Position numbers and translations under genes: made by a program. A DNA stretch of 64,000 nt from Chromobotia macracanthus (taxonomy: Eukaryota > Chordata > Actinopteri > Cypriniformes > Botiidae), in contig JAZGTH010000072.1 of NCBI GenBank assembly GCA_036877525.1, positions 2,480,001 to 2,544,000 on the forward strand, read 5' to 3'. The notes under the pieces were generated by a model. It saw nothing but the letters and a program-made list of their open reading frames with translations, was not told the origin of the DNA and did no database searches. This document shows, piece by piece, positions 51,101 through 63,032 of the stretch (the stretch's first letter is position 1; each line of letters opens with the position of its first letter).

Positions 51101-54100
51101 ACCTGGTGGACCTGGTGCTGTGCCACCTGGGTGCTGAACTGGAGATGGGAGAAGATGAGGAAGAAGAAGAGGAGGCAGAAGCCGACATGGATAGCCTGCA
51201 GTCTCTCCCGCAATCCCTCTCCACCACACCCACCCCTGCAGCGCGATCCGCCTCCCAGCAGTCGGTGCTTTCTGCAGCCGCCTCTCAAGGAGAAGCACTG
51301 AGTCGCAGCGACAGCTCAGGGACCAGCAGTCAGGTCAGTCTCTTGGATCTGCTTTGACTCTATCCTTCCTGAACATACCTGCAAGGAAACATTTTGTGAC
51401 GTCCCAGCTAACAACTTTAGGTTGTAATAACTTTTCCCAAAATGTTAAACATTTTATTTTAAATGTTCTGGGAACATGTACAACAACATATAACATTAAA
51501 AAAATGCTCTAGTAATGTTACTGCAAGAACGTTTTTGGTAACGTGTCAGAGAACTTAGAACGTAGTCAGAGAACTTAGAACGTTCTCAGAACGTTGGCTA
51601 CCCGCTGAATGTTACCCGCTAGCTGGGGTTTCTCTCTTTGCATCAAATTCAACATTGTTAACCACTGTTATCATCCAAAATGCTCTTCTCAGTTGGTTTT
51701 TGCTTTAGGACCCTCATTAACATTCAAACCTCACACACTACTAAAATGTTTATTGGACTAAAATAAACAAAAATGTCAAACATTAAAATGTATTAATATA
51801 ACAATGTGCCACTAACATGACAGGTAGCGTAGGAAAAAAAGACAATTCTAGTTTCTATATATCTTTTCAAGTAATTTGGTTGCATAGAGAAAAGAGTCAA
51901 GTTCGCATTGAGAGACTGTGCACAATATGCTCTAATACATCTATGGTACATTATGGTTTGGTTCTCTATTCCACTTCATACTCCAGTCTATTGACTGCTT
52001 CTCTCTGTACAGTCATTAAGATGCTTCTAGCCCTCAGTAACAGAACACTGAGCAGATCTGACGAGCTTTGACTGAACGTGGCCTCGCGGATGCTGGAAAC
52101 AGCTGTACCCCAAGAGGATAGCCGTGGCGTTTAAGCTTTGCTATTTTTCTAACACGCTGAGCAGATTATGTAATGTTGGACCAGGTTGTCCGATAATTCC
52201 TGCCAGCACAACACAGGAACGTACGCTTAGAGATTACCAGCGCGGACATTCAAGCAAGACAGAGTAACTGTGTGTAAGCGCTGTGTTAATTTCACCCAGA
52301 CACTTTTAATAGGACTAGGGTGTGTGTGTGTGTGTGTGTGTGTAGGGACATCACAGCTAAAGAAAATTTTCAGAAAATTCTCTCAAAGGTGTTTAAAAAT
52401 GTGTTTTTGCAGTACCTTAATAGAACTTTGTTTAACGTTATATATCAAAAACATTATAGTTAGTGAAAGTAGTTAGTGGAACATTACAGCATTAAAAAAA
52501 TTTCAATAACATCCTCATAACTAATCAATAGCATTAATACAACGTCTAAAAAATATCGTTTTGAACATTAATGGTTTGAGTTCCTAGAACTTTTAAAATA
52601 GCTTTTTAACATTTTTGTTACTTAATGGAAACAACCTAAAATTGTTAGCTGGGATGATGGCCTGGCTTTACCATTCATTATTAATACAGAGCCAGAAAAA
52701 CCTCTGTTTGTCTGTGTGTGATCACATGCAAATTCAGTTCATGTGCTGAGCTTTCTCAAAACACTCATTCTTCAGTCAGACAGCTTACAAGAGGAAAGCA
52801 GAGCCATTAGCTAATTGTTCTGAATGCGGCAAAAATGAAGAGAGAGAGCGAGAGAGGCATAGAGTGGCTTCTGTTTCCACATATGCAGGACCTGCCCAAA
52901 CACCGGCTTCTCGAGGACAAGATCCGAGTGTAAAATACAGTTAATTTGTGATATCTGTACTGTCTTCTGTTTCACGTACACTTTACAGGACATTAAATAG
53001 GATATACAGATACACAGAGATTACACAGACTCTACCTGTAAAGAAGATTTAAAATCACTTTTGTACAGTAACCACTAAATCTAATAGTGTATTAATGTCA
53101 TTGCATTATATAACAAAATATGAAGCTAAGTGAACAAAACATTTCACAGAAAGAAGTTTGTTAGGTTTGAAATTGTAAAACAGTTCTTGTACTTGTTAAA
53201 ATAAAGACACAAGATACTAAAGATATACAAACAGATATTGACATAGATATAGATTTTCATGTATTTATTGAAGGTTTTATTTTAAAATAAGTCTCTTTAT
53301 GAGGTTGTAGTTTGGATATTGTTTATCATTTATCAAGCAGTGCTTGATAAAAATATGAAACAATTTTAGTATAAGCACATTATTTTAAATTTTGTTTTCC
53401 GTGTGTTATGTGTAGGACCACAGAGATGCTGCGTCGGTTTCCCTTCTCAACCTGGAACCTCATGACGAGATGCTGGAGGTGTGTGAAACTACCAAATCAC
53501 GTACTGTACACTGTGCACATAAGTGTTTATTTACTGTAAACTTTCTGAGCATTCATTAATATTCATTAATTCATTTCCCCTGATGACTATAGTTTAAAAT
53601 TTCCCTTGAGAAATACAAATCCAATCAATATTCTGTAGTAATAACTAGTAATAACAGATATATGTTGTTGTTGTACAATCGTAGACTGTAGCTTAATGCT
53701 AACAGTTTGTCTGTCCCATGAGCAGGCGAGTCCAGCCACGCAGAGACGAGCACGTGCCTCCCTGTCAGATCTGTCCCACGAAGCCGACATCGAGAGCCTG
53801 ACGGTACGGCAGCTGAAGGAGATCCTCGCACGAAACTTTGTCAACTATTCAGGCTGCTGTGAGAAATGGGAGCTAGTGGAACGTGTCCATCGACTCTACA
53901 GAGAAAACGAAACCAACAGAAGATCGAGTAAGAACTGGAAACCAATAATTAAATCATTGTAACATTTTTTCTCAGCGTTACTATTATTATTAACTATTAT
54001 TAAAACTCATTGTTCTTTAACATATTCAAAACAGTAACGGGACACAGCAGATAAAACTCTTATGGGTTGCATAAGAAAAGACTGAAAAAATAAGAAAATC

Positions 54101-55936
54101 TGACATTAATATGACCACATATAAAAACGATTCTGTTTTTAATATAGAATTGTGCATAAAAGGTTTTTTATGTACTTCATAAGATCTCACAGGCAGTTCT
54201 GTCTTACTGCTATATAATTGGCACAGTAATGTGAAGAAAACTCTGTGGTCAGCTTTTGTGGCTGTTCAGTCTGAAAACAGCACAGCTGACTATCAAATAA
54301 ACGACAGAAGAATCACGGTCTTCGATTCCTCCGAAAGCAAAAGACAAAGAGTTTAATCTAAAACATGAAACTGAAACAGTTAAGGAATGAGCACTAAATC
54401 TGCTTTGGTAAATTGATTTACAAAGTCTCCATAAAATTGATTTTTCTCATTTTCTCTCCCTGCAGTGGAAAATGTTAGCAACAGCCTAGCAGCAGGTAAG
54501 CTAGCAGATACTTTATTGCATTATGTATGAGACAATAAGATCAATTCAGTTTGGTTAACATCCAGTGTTGTCTGTTGTGTTACAGCAGGGGTAAATATTT
54601 AGGCTTTGCACCCTTTTTAAGATTTAGCCTGAATTAGCATTGTTTTAAATAAGGCCAATTTTAACCCAGGGATAGGCACTGTTCACACTTGTAATTTAAA
54701 AGGGGATTAACAGTATTTAAAATCTTGGGTTATGAAACACAGGATAGTAAAGGCAGTTCTAACCCTAATTGTAGTGTATGAAATGTTGAGTAGTTTATAA
54801 CATTATTACATTATTCCAGGGTTTAAAATGACTTAAACTAAGTTGTCATGGTAAACACTAACCCTACTGTTACTGTGTTTGCTAACCAAAGTCATAGCCT
54901 ATCCTCCTCCTATATGCAAGGGAGGGATTGGAGGTAAGACTCAGTTTTTGTATAATGCTACTCTGATATCATCATTGCCATAATCTCATTACCACAAATG
55001 AGGGTGAAATATGACTCCTCCCAATGCATGCTGGGAATGGTCGAGGTCCCCTTGTGCATGATCGCATTTGTGTCTTTGTCATGAATTATGCTCCTAATGT
55101 GATCTGTCTGTCTTTTTATAGCTTGTCACATTACTGTAATTGCACATTGCCATCGTGAATTATTTTAAAGATTAACAGTTCTTGGAAAAAAGCCCATTCT
55201 GCTATTAAAGACTTGTGATTATAGCTGCTCATTTTGAATGTTTTAAGTGACGTTTTGGAGAAGGACCAGATCTGTTTGTAGTTTACAGGGACTTGTGGAT
55301 GTGCACTGTTGATGTAAATCCAGTCTTTTTAACTCTCATAACTGTGTAAAGCCAATAAACACTGTAAAATGTTTGTGGTGCATGCAAGGATACAAGAATG
55401 ACAAGAAAAAGTTTGTGTGTTTAACAAAAACATGAGGTACACTTTTCTGCTTTTAAAGTACCCGGGCTTGTTTACTTCCAGCATGCATTACTGTAAACGT
55501 GATGGTCACATTTAAAATGACTGTAGTATTTGACTATTGCCACAGATGATTTGTTTCAGTTGTATTGAACCTGAAACATTCATTAAAATTGATCGATAGC
55601 ATTTCTGCTGCTGAAACCCTCATCAAACCCTCATCAAATCACTTTAACTTTGTTATTAAAGTTATTGCGCAGCTTTGTATCTTTATTTACAGATCAGCCA
55701 AGTAAGATATCAAGCCGCTGTTATCTGTCATGTATTGTCTTGCAGAAGGCATGCAAGTGACTCAGCTGGGCGGTGCTGATGAGAATCTGTGTCGTATCTG
55801 CATGGATGCGGTGATAGACTGCGTCCTGCTGGAGTGCGGTCACATGGTCACCTGCACTAAGTGCGGCAAGAGGATGAACGAGTGCCCCATCTGCAGGCAG
55901 TACGTGGTGCGGGCGGTGCATGTCTTCAAGTCTTAA
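45113..55936 (+). CDS. rnf34: E3 ubiquitin-protein ligase RNF34-like, complete, 7 coding exons
   Basis: Coding exons: 45113-45118 (only ATG AAG), 49804-50028, 50902-51333, 53416-53478, 53726-53927, 54466-54495 and 55746-55936. All are GT-AG and in phase, giving 382 residues (human RNF34 372). A FYVE-like zinc finger starts at Cys64 (CKACGLAFSVFRRK, then HICLDCKKSFCSLC). Two SAP-like helical motifs follow, LRVKDLRQYLTLRNINTDTC and LTVRQLKEILARNFVNYSG. Between them lies an acidic then Ser/Gln-rich linker. The C-terminal C3HC4 RING uses Cys335, Cys338, Cys350, His352, Cys356, Cys359, Cys366 and Cys369. RNF34 (CARP1) ubiquitinates substrates such as caspase-8/10 and p53 in published work. The tiny first exon matches the conserved MK-AGA start and is followed by a GTACGG donor. 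RFFL is the paralog; the MWASCCGLLNEV start and the synteny with kdm2b favour RNF34. Confidence 0.93.
45119..49803 (+). other. Intron 1 of rnf34
   Basis: 4.7 kb with no exon seen. A C-run plus CA repeat lies at about 45510-45538, a TTTC repeat at 48597-48614 and a SINE at 49455-49606. Bases 45570-46100 have several GATGA/TGATG-rich stretches but no gene. Confidence 0.75.
49455..49606 (-). mobile_element. tRNA-derived SINE (copy 2)
   Basis: Minus orientation. The head resembles a tRNA (GGCTTGTAGCTCAATTGGTA, with a GGTTCGATTTTC B box), and the tail TTGGATATAAGCATCAGCTA is followed by AATGCATAAATG. It ends about 200 bases before rnf34 exon 2. Confidence 0.85.
50029..50901 (+). other. Intron 2 of rnf34
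   Basis: No coding exon is seen. A SINE fills 50645-50792, ending about 110 bases before exon 3. Confidence 0.8.
50645..50792 (-). mobile_element. tRNA-derived SINE (copy 3)
   Basis: Minus orientation. The tail on the plus strand is ACATTTACGCATTTGGCAGA then CGCTTTTATCCAAAG, and the tRNA-like head includes GGGATTGAACCTAG. The head is more decayed than in copy 2. Confidence 0.8.
51403..51628 (+). mobile_element. Family A element (copy 8)
   Basis: Starts CCCAGCTAACAACTTTAGG and ends GCTAGCTGGGG. A GTCAGAGAACTTAGAACGT stretch is locally duplicated near its right end. Confidence 0.75.
52319..52345. repeat. GT microsatellite
   Basis: About 13 GT units in rnf34 intron 3, directly abutting the left end of a reversed Family A copy. 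Confidence 0.95.
52350..52654 (-). mobile_element. Family A element (copy 9)
   Basis: Reverse orientation: starts at CACAGCTAA and ends CCTAAAATTGTTAGCTGGGAT. Length about 305 bases, no ORF. Confidence 0.75.
53928..55745 (+). other. Introns 5 and 6 of rnf34
   Basis: Split by the 30-base exon at 54466-54495. A possible additional 36-base exon lies at 54898-54933 (see findings). No repeat family is recognised. Confidence 0.7.
54898..54933 (+). other. Candidate alternative 36-base microexon of rnf34
   Basis: Flanked by AG before and GTAAG after. It is phase 1 at both ends, so inclusion would add twelve residues (AYPPPICKGGIG) without breaking the frame. The upstream pyrimidine tract is weak and I know of no homologous exon, so this is only a candidate. 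Confidence 0.25.
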
Positions 55937-56191
55937 CACTGGACCACATTTCTAATGGAAAAGCAGCACACTGCTGGACACCCAAGTATGGGGCATGACT
56001 GGACCATGCAACTGCCCCTTTAGCTCACACAGAAATATGGGTAATGAAGCCGTGGAAACCAGTACTGCACACACCTTTGCTATTTAGAGTGTGACTGTTA
56101 TCTGCTGCCCATTTTATTTCATTGAAACTGTACTTTTATGCTTTTGATTTATTTCTATGGTTATTAACCCAGGGAAGATGAATTTTAAAAG

Positions 56192-56197
56192 AATAAA
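56192..56197 (+). terminator. Candidate rnf34 polyadenylation signal (AATAAA)
   Basis: First AATAAA after the stop (255 bases), followed by TGT-rich sequence. The AATAAA at 57850-57855 would give a longer 3'UTR of about 1.9 kb. Confidence 0.5.
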
Positions 56198-58343
56198 GTG
56201 TATGAATTTGAAAGTTTAAATGGTTTACATTCTTGTAAACATTTGGAAATGTCTTATCGTATGTGCAATATTAGAAATCTATACGTGTGCGTGTAGAGAA
56301 ACCGATTGCCATTAAGATGCATGTTGTCGTAGCAACAGTGAAGACCAAGGGGTAGAGGGGGAATGTTGGTGCCAAAGTAAAAATGTGCAGAATGGTTTAT
56401 GGATTACAATGTATGTGCTATTATTAATCATTAGTTATTTTTATGTATTGAGTCAGCTATTGGCATACCACAGTTTAGCATATGTGACACAAACAACCAG
56501 CCAGCAGTGGAGTTTATCTACTGCAGTGGTGACTGTATAAGAAACTGCATCGTATATTTTTACAGTCACTAAAATCTAGCCGTTATGTAGCTTATTAATG
56601 GAATCTCACTTACTTTAATGAAATTGCAGCACCAGTGTGATCAGTCTGACTCCATCGTAGTTTGTAATAGATAAGACATTTACAGGTGCACCAAGTAATT
56701 TTTGTTTTTACAATTTTTTGTTTGTCTATTAGTCATTTAAGGACAGAGACAAACGTTTTATCAATGCCATTATAGTAAGGTGTATTTGCAAACATTTGAC
56801 ATCCATGATAACTGAAGGTGTCTCATAATAGGGTGGTTACTGAGATAAAGCAAGCAGCATTTGGATGGTCATGTGATCTCACCGTGGTGGCCACCATAAG
56901 GAGGGACAAACCTTTTGTATGACTAAAACATTGCTCTAGATCTCTGATATGGTTTAAATCTTCATACCATTAAAAGTGTCATCGTTTTAAGCATATTCGT
57001 CAAAGTACTAATGCTTCTTTTAAACATTTTATAAGAACTTTGTGCACCTTTCATCGGCCACACAACAGTTACGAAATACCACATTTTAATTGTTGGTCAA
57101 AAAGACAAAGCTGCTTCATTGTTCTTCATCTTAAGCAATACTAGAACAGACGTCCTTTGGTGGATTGTGTTGGACGACAAAAATGTGTGAGAATTCCACA
57201 AGCGGTGCTACATGTCACAGTTCTCCACTGGGTTTGTGCCACAGTTATTACACATTTTAGTTACGTTGAATTGAAGTATGTTCCTCCCCTTGTGAATTTT
57301 CAAGATATTTCTAGGTATTTTTCACATAATAAGACAAAATTGTTATATAATTACCGTAGACGCCCATGGTTCTGCTGTGAATTATGTAGTCAAGTTTATA
57401 TGGTATTCTACGGTATTGCCTAGACAAACAAATATAAAGGAAAATTGAACGAAATCAGTTTTTAACATGAAAAAATTAACATGACATATATGGATATATT
57501 TTCTTGTTTTATGTTTCCATTTTCACCGTCCCATTTTTTTCTACACTGTAGAAAGCATGATTTAGTAGGTTGTCTTTATAGAAAATACCGCATTCTGGTG
57601 TCACGTTCATGCATTTCTAATAATCTAATTTTTTGCTGTTTTAAAACATCTCCATCTGTACCCAACACTGACACTGTGCATACATGTATGTTTCTAATGC
57701 TGCTATCTCAAAGATGTCACATCTTATCTGAGCAGACAATGGACAAGATGACTTCAACTGAACGCTCGAGACGTTTTGGGATCTGGTCTTTGTATTTCGG
57801 GAATGTTGAACTTTTTATTTTGGTATTTCAAAGATGATTTATTAAATTTAATAAAATATGGTACCTTAAACTAACAATTTTCTGAATATTTTCTCATTTC
57901 AGTGCTATGTATGTGCTGCAGTGCTCATGTGCGCCCTCTAGTCCTCGAGTTCGGTATTGCGCAGCCGTAGCAATTGCGTAAGCGTGCTCGTCGGTCGAAA
58001 TCGGGCGTAATAAATTAAGTTTAATTGAGTTTACACTAATTATTTGTACATGTTTGCTGTTTATCCTGGTACACTGACTTACCAAGGTAGGTTTTTGCTG
58101 TCTTACATTTAGATTTAGTATTGCATTTAGTATTTAGTTGATTGTCAACAGATGTGTGAGGGCAACTGGTTTGGCGGGAAAACTTCAGCATGGCTATTTC
58201 TGGATGTTTCACAGTAAGTTGTTTTGTTAAAGTTTTAGTTTGTCTGGATGAAAGTTACTGTAATAATGTCACGGTACGTTTAATAGTACATCAACGTCGT
58301 TATTTCATGAAGCGAATTATCAAGGCTGGAAAAAATATCTATA

Positions 58344-58349
58344 TTTATT
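58344..58349 (-). terminator. Candidate kdm2b polyadenylation signal (AATAAA, minus strand)
   Basis: TTTATT on the plus strand, about 805 bases past the kdm2b stop codon in its direction. Chosen only by position; nearer variants may be used. Confidence 0.3.
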
Positions 58350-59154
58350 AAGGTAAAACGGTGCAAATGCGGTTTCTTTTCTTTCAACCCAGATATATAC
58401 AAATAACCAAAGCCAAAGTCAGTAATATAGTTGTAGAAAAAGAGACTGTACCTGCAAAACAACGTTATAGAGGACGTCTTAAATAACATTACAAAAACAT
58501 TTGCACAGTTACCAGCTAGTATAGATACGAATCTGCTTCCTTGCGTAGAAAAAAATAAACTTTGTACTGAATGAATACTGTCAATAAAGTCTATATAGAA
58601 GTGCATTCAATACTGCACAATGAGTGAAAACCATTCTGATACAAAAATGAATATTGCATGATGCTTAACGTTTGCATGGTAACGAAAAAGCAAATGCATA
58701 ATAAATTGTACTTTTCCAATAAAGAAAATAACAGTCAGCTTTGTCACTGCAATTCTGCCCATGTGTGACTTTTAAACCTTCTCTTAATATATATATATAT
58801 ATATATTTTGCAAAGTATTATGGGTAAACAAGCCTTTCAGCTTCTCTTGAACGTCGACGCGCTTTTCTCGCTGTGCCTTGTTAACGTAAAAAGAATAGAT
58901 GTTTGCCACAGCAACACAACGTAAACAAAAAATGAAAGACTGAATTGGCCACATAAGATGAATACGTTTCTGTATCTGTGAGCTCAGGTATTGGATGCTT
59001 GGAGTGAATTTCTTAGCAATTATCAATTGCTGGTTTTCTGTTGAGTGTGTTATAGTCTTCAAACATCCTGTGTTGAAGAAAAGTGTAGAAAGTGAGGGGC
59101 AAAAATGTTAGTTCCCTGGTTTGCAAGTCAAGGTATTGCCAGTGTCTTTCTTGA

Positions 59155-62100
59155 CTAGCTCAGTTTTCTCAGTAGTTTCTCCTCGATCAGTCCAAACTGC
59201 ACGCTGACAGACATCTCTGCGATGAACTGCTCGCAACCTTCTTTGGTCACCTGTTTGCAGTAGCGCAGGTCGATGTGACAGATGTTTCCACAACGTTTGA
59301 AGTAGGTCAGTGATAGGTCTGTAACTTTGTTACCAACTGTAAAGAAAACAAAGAGGGATTTAAAGTGATGAAAGGTATCTTTCCCTAAGATGCAATGCAT
59401 CAAATGATGCAAAAAAAATTAAAAGATAGCAATCTTCATGCAACAAGCTATGGTTGTGTAAATATGAGCTGTCCTTAAGGATGTCCAACAGGTGATGTGA
59501 GGGTGTTGGTATATCTTGCGCACCTGACAGATTGATGTGTGTAAGGGAGTCTCTGGTCGTGGTGCCTGCTGCTGTGAGGATGTTGACGCTCTGGTCAGTG
59601 ATGTGGTTACAGTAACTTAGGTCCAGTCGAGACAGTGAGGGCATGTGTTTAATGATTAGCTTCAGGGACATGTCTGTGATGTCTAGACCAGCTAGACAGA
59701 GATCCTCCACATTCCTTAGTTTACTTCTACTGTCAAGCTGACCTGAGAAGACATCAAAGAAAACAATAAGCAAAAGTCCATTCTCATGCATGTCCTGCAT
59801 ATTGCTTAGGAGGTGCTATAAAGTGAGATACTACCATTTAGTACCTGGTCTGTTGTCTGTTGGGGGGGAAAGTAAGTCTTTTATCTGGTTGTCCTTAAGT
59901 CCCTCTACCCACTGCACATCTAGAGTCCGTAATAAAGGACAGCTGGACGTGCACAAAGCTGATACAGCTGCCCATGAGCACCCTGCCAGCAAAAGAACCC
60001 TCAGACCTGCCAGGAAACCAACACAAAAGAGTCATGTAAGTTTGTCACATGAGATTGAAGTTTGTGTACAAAGCTACACAATCCTATAATGATGGCACAT
60101 ATAAACAGCTGGACAGGTATGTAGGTTAACTGTCTTATGAACAGACACTTTAAATTAGATCAACAGAAGGGAAACAAATACCAGGTAATCTGTTGATTAG
60201 CCAGCTGAGCTGTTTCTTGGAGATGTTGGTCCAGCTGAGGTCCAGAGAGGTGGGCTGTCTGCGGATTATGCCACTCAGCATCAGGGGAGTGATGGACTTG
60301 CAGCGGTTCAGATTTATCTTGGTCCACAGTCTTTTATCACAACACCTGAGATGGAAGACAAAGGACTGAATATGTCATCGAGTTAAGATTGTCACTACTT
60401 TGGCTTTTCTTTGCTAAGAATATGGTTAACATAGAGAACCCAACTCCATCAAGGATCTCAATGACTAGAAGTCACTAATTAAACTAAAAACATTCATGTG
60501 ATCCTTATCACTACATTGGATTTGGCTTCATCTGCTAATTCCAGTCCAGTGATTTAATTTGTTAGAATTAAGATTAAGGTGTAAGACTGAGAGTGTTACA
60601 CCAATAAAAACACTTAGTGGGAGCAACAAGATCCATATACATCCATACTCACTTGATTCTGTGGACATGGGTATATTTCTTAAAATCTACAGTAGTAAAC
60701 AGTAAAAGATTTAGTGTATTCAAATTAAAACACACATTAAAGCTGCAATCTGTAACTTTTTGTTGGTTAAAAATGATCAAAAATAAGTTGAGTATATCAG
60801 CATATGTAAAGATCTGTATGTAATGTAACCTGCAATTTCACGTTTCACACAAAGATGGCGATAGAGAGGCAAAAGTTACAGATTGCAGCTTTACTTCACT
60901 CTTGTCAAAAAGCAGAAAGACATACCATCTGTTCCATGTCTTGCACACCCGCATGCAGACACACAGGTCTTGGTGCGTGAGGTGGCTGAACACTGCCATC
61001 CACTCTTCCCTCTGTATGACATGGGTGTTCCCATCATCCAGGGGCAATCGGTCAGGTGGGGGGCTGATAGGAGGTGGTCGAATCACATGACGCTCCATCT
61101 GAACACATTTTGGTGGAGAAAGACAAGGTGTCGGCCGGAAGACAGGGGTTGGTGTGGTTCTAATCCAGTTCGCCGGGGACTGATCTTGTGGGGATTCATT
61201 TAGTTCTCGTTTGGGCCTCAACCAGTCACTAAGATGGCTGCTGCCATTATTTAGTGGTTTTCTGTCCTCTCCATCACTATCTGGTTCCATCTTTACTGTC
61301 TGACCGTTCTGATGGGACAGCCGGTGCTCTGTCTTTTGGATCTCATGATTGAGCTGTTTACTCAGTTCTTTGCTCAGTTCTTTGTTGGGCAAGCGGGGTT
61401 TACCTTTGGCTTTCCGCTGATTCCTCACCTGCGAGTCACTACTGGGCCCTGCCAGTGGAGAACCGCCCTGTGATTGGTCACTTTCTCGTACAGCTGAGGT
61501 CCTGTGCAAGTGACTGGGTGGAAGTTTCCTGTTCTTTTCCCCACTACTGTTCTCCTTCTTGGTCTCTTCCTCCTCCTCCCTTTCATCATCTCCATCCTCC
61601 TCCTCTGACAGCACAAAATGGAAGGGTCTTCTGTTTACTTCTTGTCTGTTATCTTCATTATATTCCACGTCATCCTCTTTTTCTTTCTTGATCTGTCGCA
61701 GGACCTTATAGGTCGACAGATCTTCTGGCCTTGAACTTTTCTTCTGTGAATTTAAAAGAGGGTCAAAATACATGCTTTGCAAAAAATAGTATTTTATCTC
61801 TTATCTGCTTTACTTATTCATTGTCTTGCTACCTTTTTCTTGATATTGGAATCTGAATCTGAGTCCTTGTCAAAGAATTTCCTCTTCTTGCGGAGGGGGT
61901 TGTCCTCCAATTTGGGCTTCAGTAGACTTTCTGGAGAGACACCAAGGGAATGTTTCTTAAAAATGTTTTCTGACTTGCAAGTAGTATTGTCTTCTTGTCC
62001 TGTATTCTTCATGACAGGAGAAACAGTAGAGGAGCTGGATTCTGTAGATATGTTTGAGTTTGGATCTTCCTTTATGTCCCGGTTCATTCGCTGCTCTTTC

Positions 62101-63032
62101 AACAGAGAGCCAGGAAGATTGGAAGCATACTTAAAACCTGGTCCTCTTTTTTGCTTTGTGGCCAAAAGGTAAACAAAAGGAAGAAAAGACAACTTTATAC
62201 CAAACTAAAATGTAATCATTTTCTCTTAATGATTGAAACTGCTGTCATTATTTCTCTCTCTCAAAATTACTGAGCCTTTGTTTTTAAGTGTGCGGTTAGG
62301 TAAGAAAGTGATGTTTACCTTCCCTGTTTTTCCAGCATGATTGCATTTTGGACACTCCCAACAATTTGGCAGTTCATCATTCACAACACCGCCAGCATCT
62401 ATCTCCTGGGCAAACAAACAAAGTCACTTCCAAACAGAAAAAGGAAAGTGACAACACTGTAAACTGTATCCAAAATGATAAACTAGCTGTTACAACAGGG
62501 ATGCCATTATTGAATAGATATTATGGTTTTTTTGGTGGCTTAGTTGGCAAACCAACCTTAAGACATGCTGGATGGAGGATGTCGTTGCAGATGGAGCACT
62601 CCATGAGCATCATGTTAAACTTCTCTTCCTCTGTCTCTATTGTGTCTTCTTTTCCAGCCTGTCCACACACCGAACACACTGCTGTGTGAGGCAAGACGGG
62701 CTGCAAAACACACACAGAGCAGTGATGAGTATGTCCAGACAGTTCAGCAGATAGAGGACCAAATCTTAAGCACACAGGCTGACCGCTATGCACTGTCTCA
62801 TGATGCAGGACTGCTTCATGCGGCCTGGTCCTCCAAACTTCTTCATATCCTTGCAGAAGTGGCATTCCCCACACTCTTTGCGTGTGCAGGCCTCGCACTT
62901 CCTGCACCGTGTCCGTCTGCGTCGGGCACTTGAGGAACTGCGACTGGAGAGCTTTCCTCCTCCTGCTGTTATCCCTGAAGCAGTGGATGGAGAAGAGCTC
63001 ATCTTGGATTTTGGCCGATTAAAGGGCCGTGT
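59155..63032 (-). CDS. kdm2b: Lysine-specific demethylase 2B-like, 3' part (CXXC to C-terminus)
   Basis: Exons in gene order: 63032-62784, 62700-62557, 62405-62319, 62153-61833, 61743-60926, 60345-60182, 60006-59845, 59742-59524, 59336-59155. They are in phase and give 781 residues plus a stop. The first exon encodes the CXXC zinc finger (CRKCEAC, CGECHFC, KFGGPGR), which binds unmethylated CpG. The next two give the PHD finger (VCSVCG, MECSICNDILHPACL, NCWECPKC). An acidic, lysine-rich linker follows in the 818-base exon, which ends in the F-box (WMAVFSHLTHQDLCVCMRVC). Leucine-rich repeats fill the last four exons, ending EEKLLRKLS. KDM2B recruits the variant PRC1.1 Polycomb complex to CpG islands and demethylates H3K36me2. 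The JmjC domain is not here; it must lie beyond position 64000. KDM2A is excluded by the RYCKQVTKEGCEQFIAEMSV end. Confidence 0.94.
60739..60892 (+). mobile_element. Family C element (copy 2), in a kdm2b intron
   Basis: Terminal inverted repeats AAAGCTGCAATCTGTAACTT and AAGTTACAGATTGCAGCTTT match each other perfectly over about 18-20 bases; total length about 155. It ends only about 30 bases from the F-box exon donor at 60926, on the intron side. No ORF of its own. Confidence 0.9.

Larger units (their letters stand above)
51334..53415 (+). other. Intron 3 of rnf34
   Basis: 2.1 kb without an exon. It contains two Family A copies in opposite orientations (51403-51628 and 52350-52654) and a GT repeat at 52319-52345. 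Confidence 0.8.
55937..59154. other. Convergent spacer: 3'UTRs of rnf34 and kdm2b
   Basis: The rnf34 3'UTR carries AATAAA at 56192-56197, with an alternative at 57850-57855. The kdm2b 3'UTR on the minus strand has a candidate AATAAA at 58349-58344. An AT repeat lies at about 58783-58807. Frames such as 57481-57837 are AT-rich and unrecognised. Confidence 0.65.

Noticed and set aside
57157..57837. Open frames of 88 and 118 codons in the rnf34-kdm2b spacer
   Set aside because: AT-rich composition, Cys/Phe/Tyr-heavy translation and no splice or family evidence; more likely 3'UTR.
61455..62172. Plus-strand open frames opposite the large kdm2b exon
   Set aside because: They are antisense shadows of the Glu/Lys-rich coding sequence, with no start context or family.
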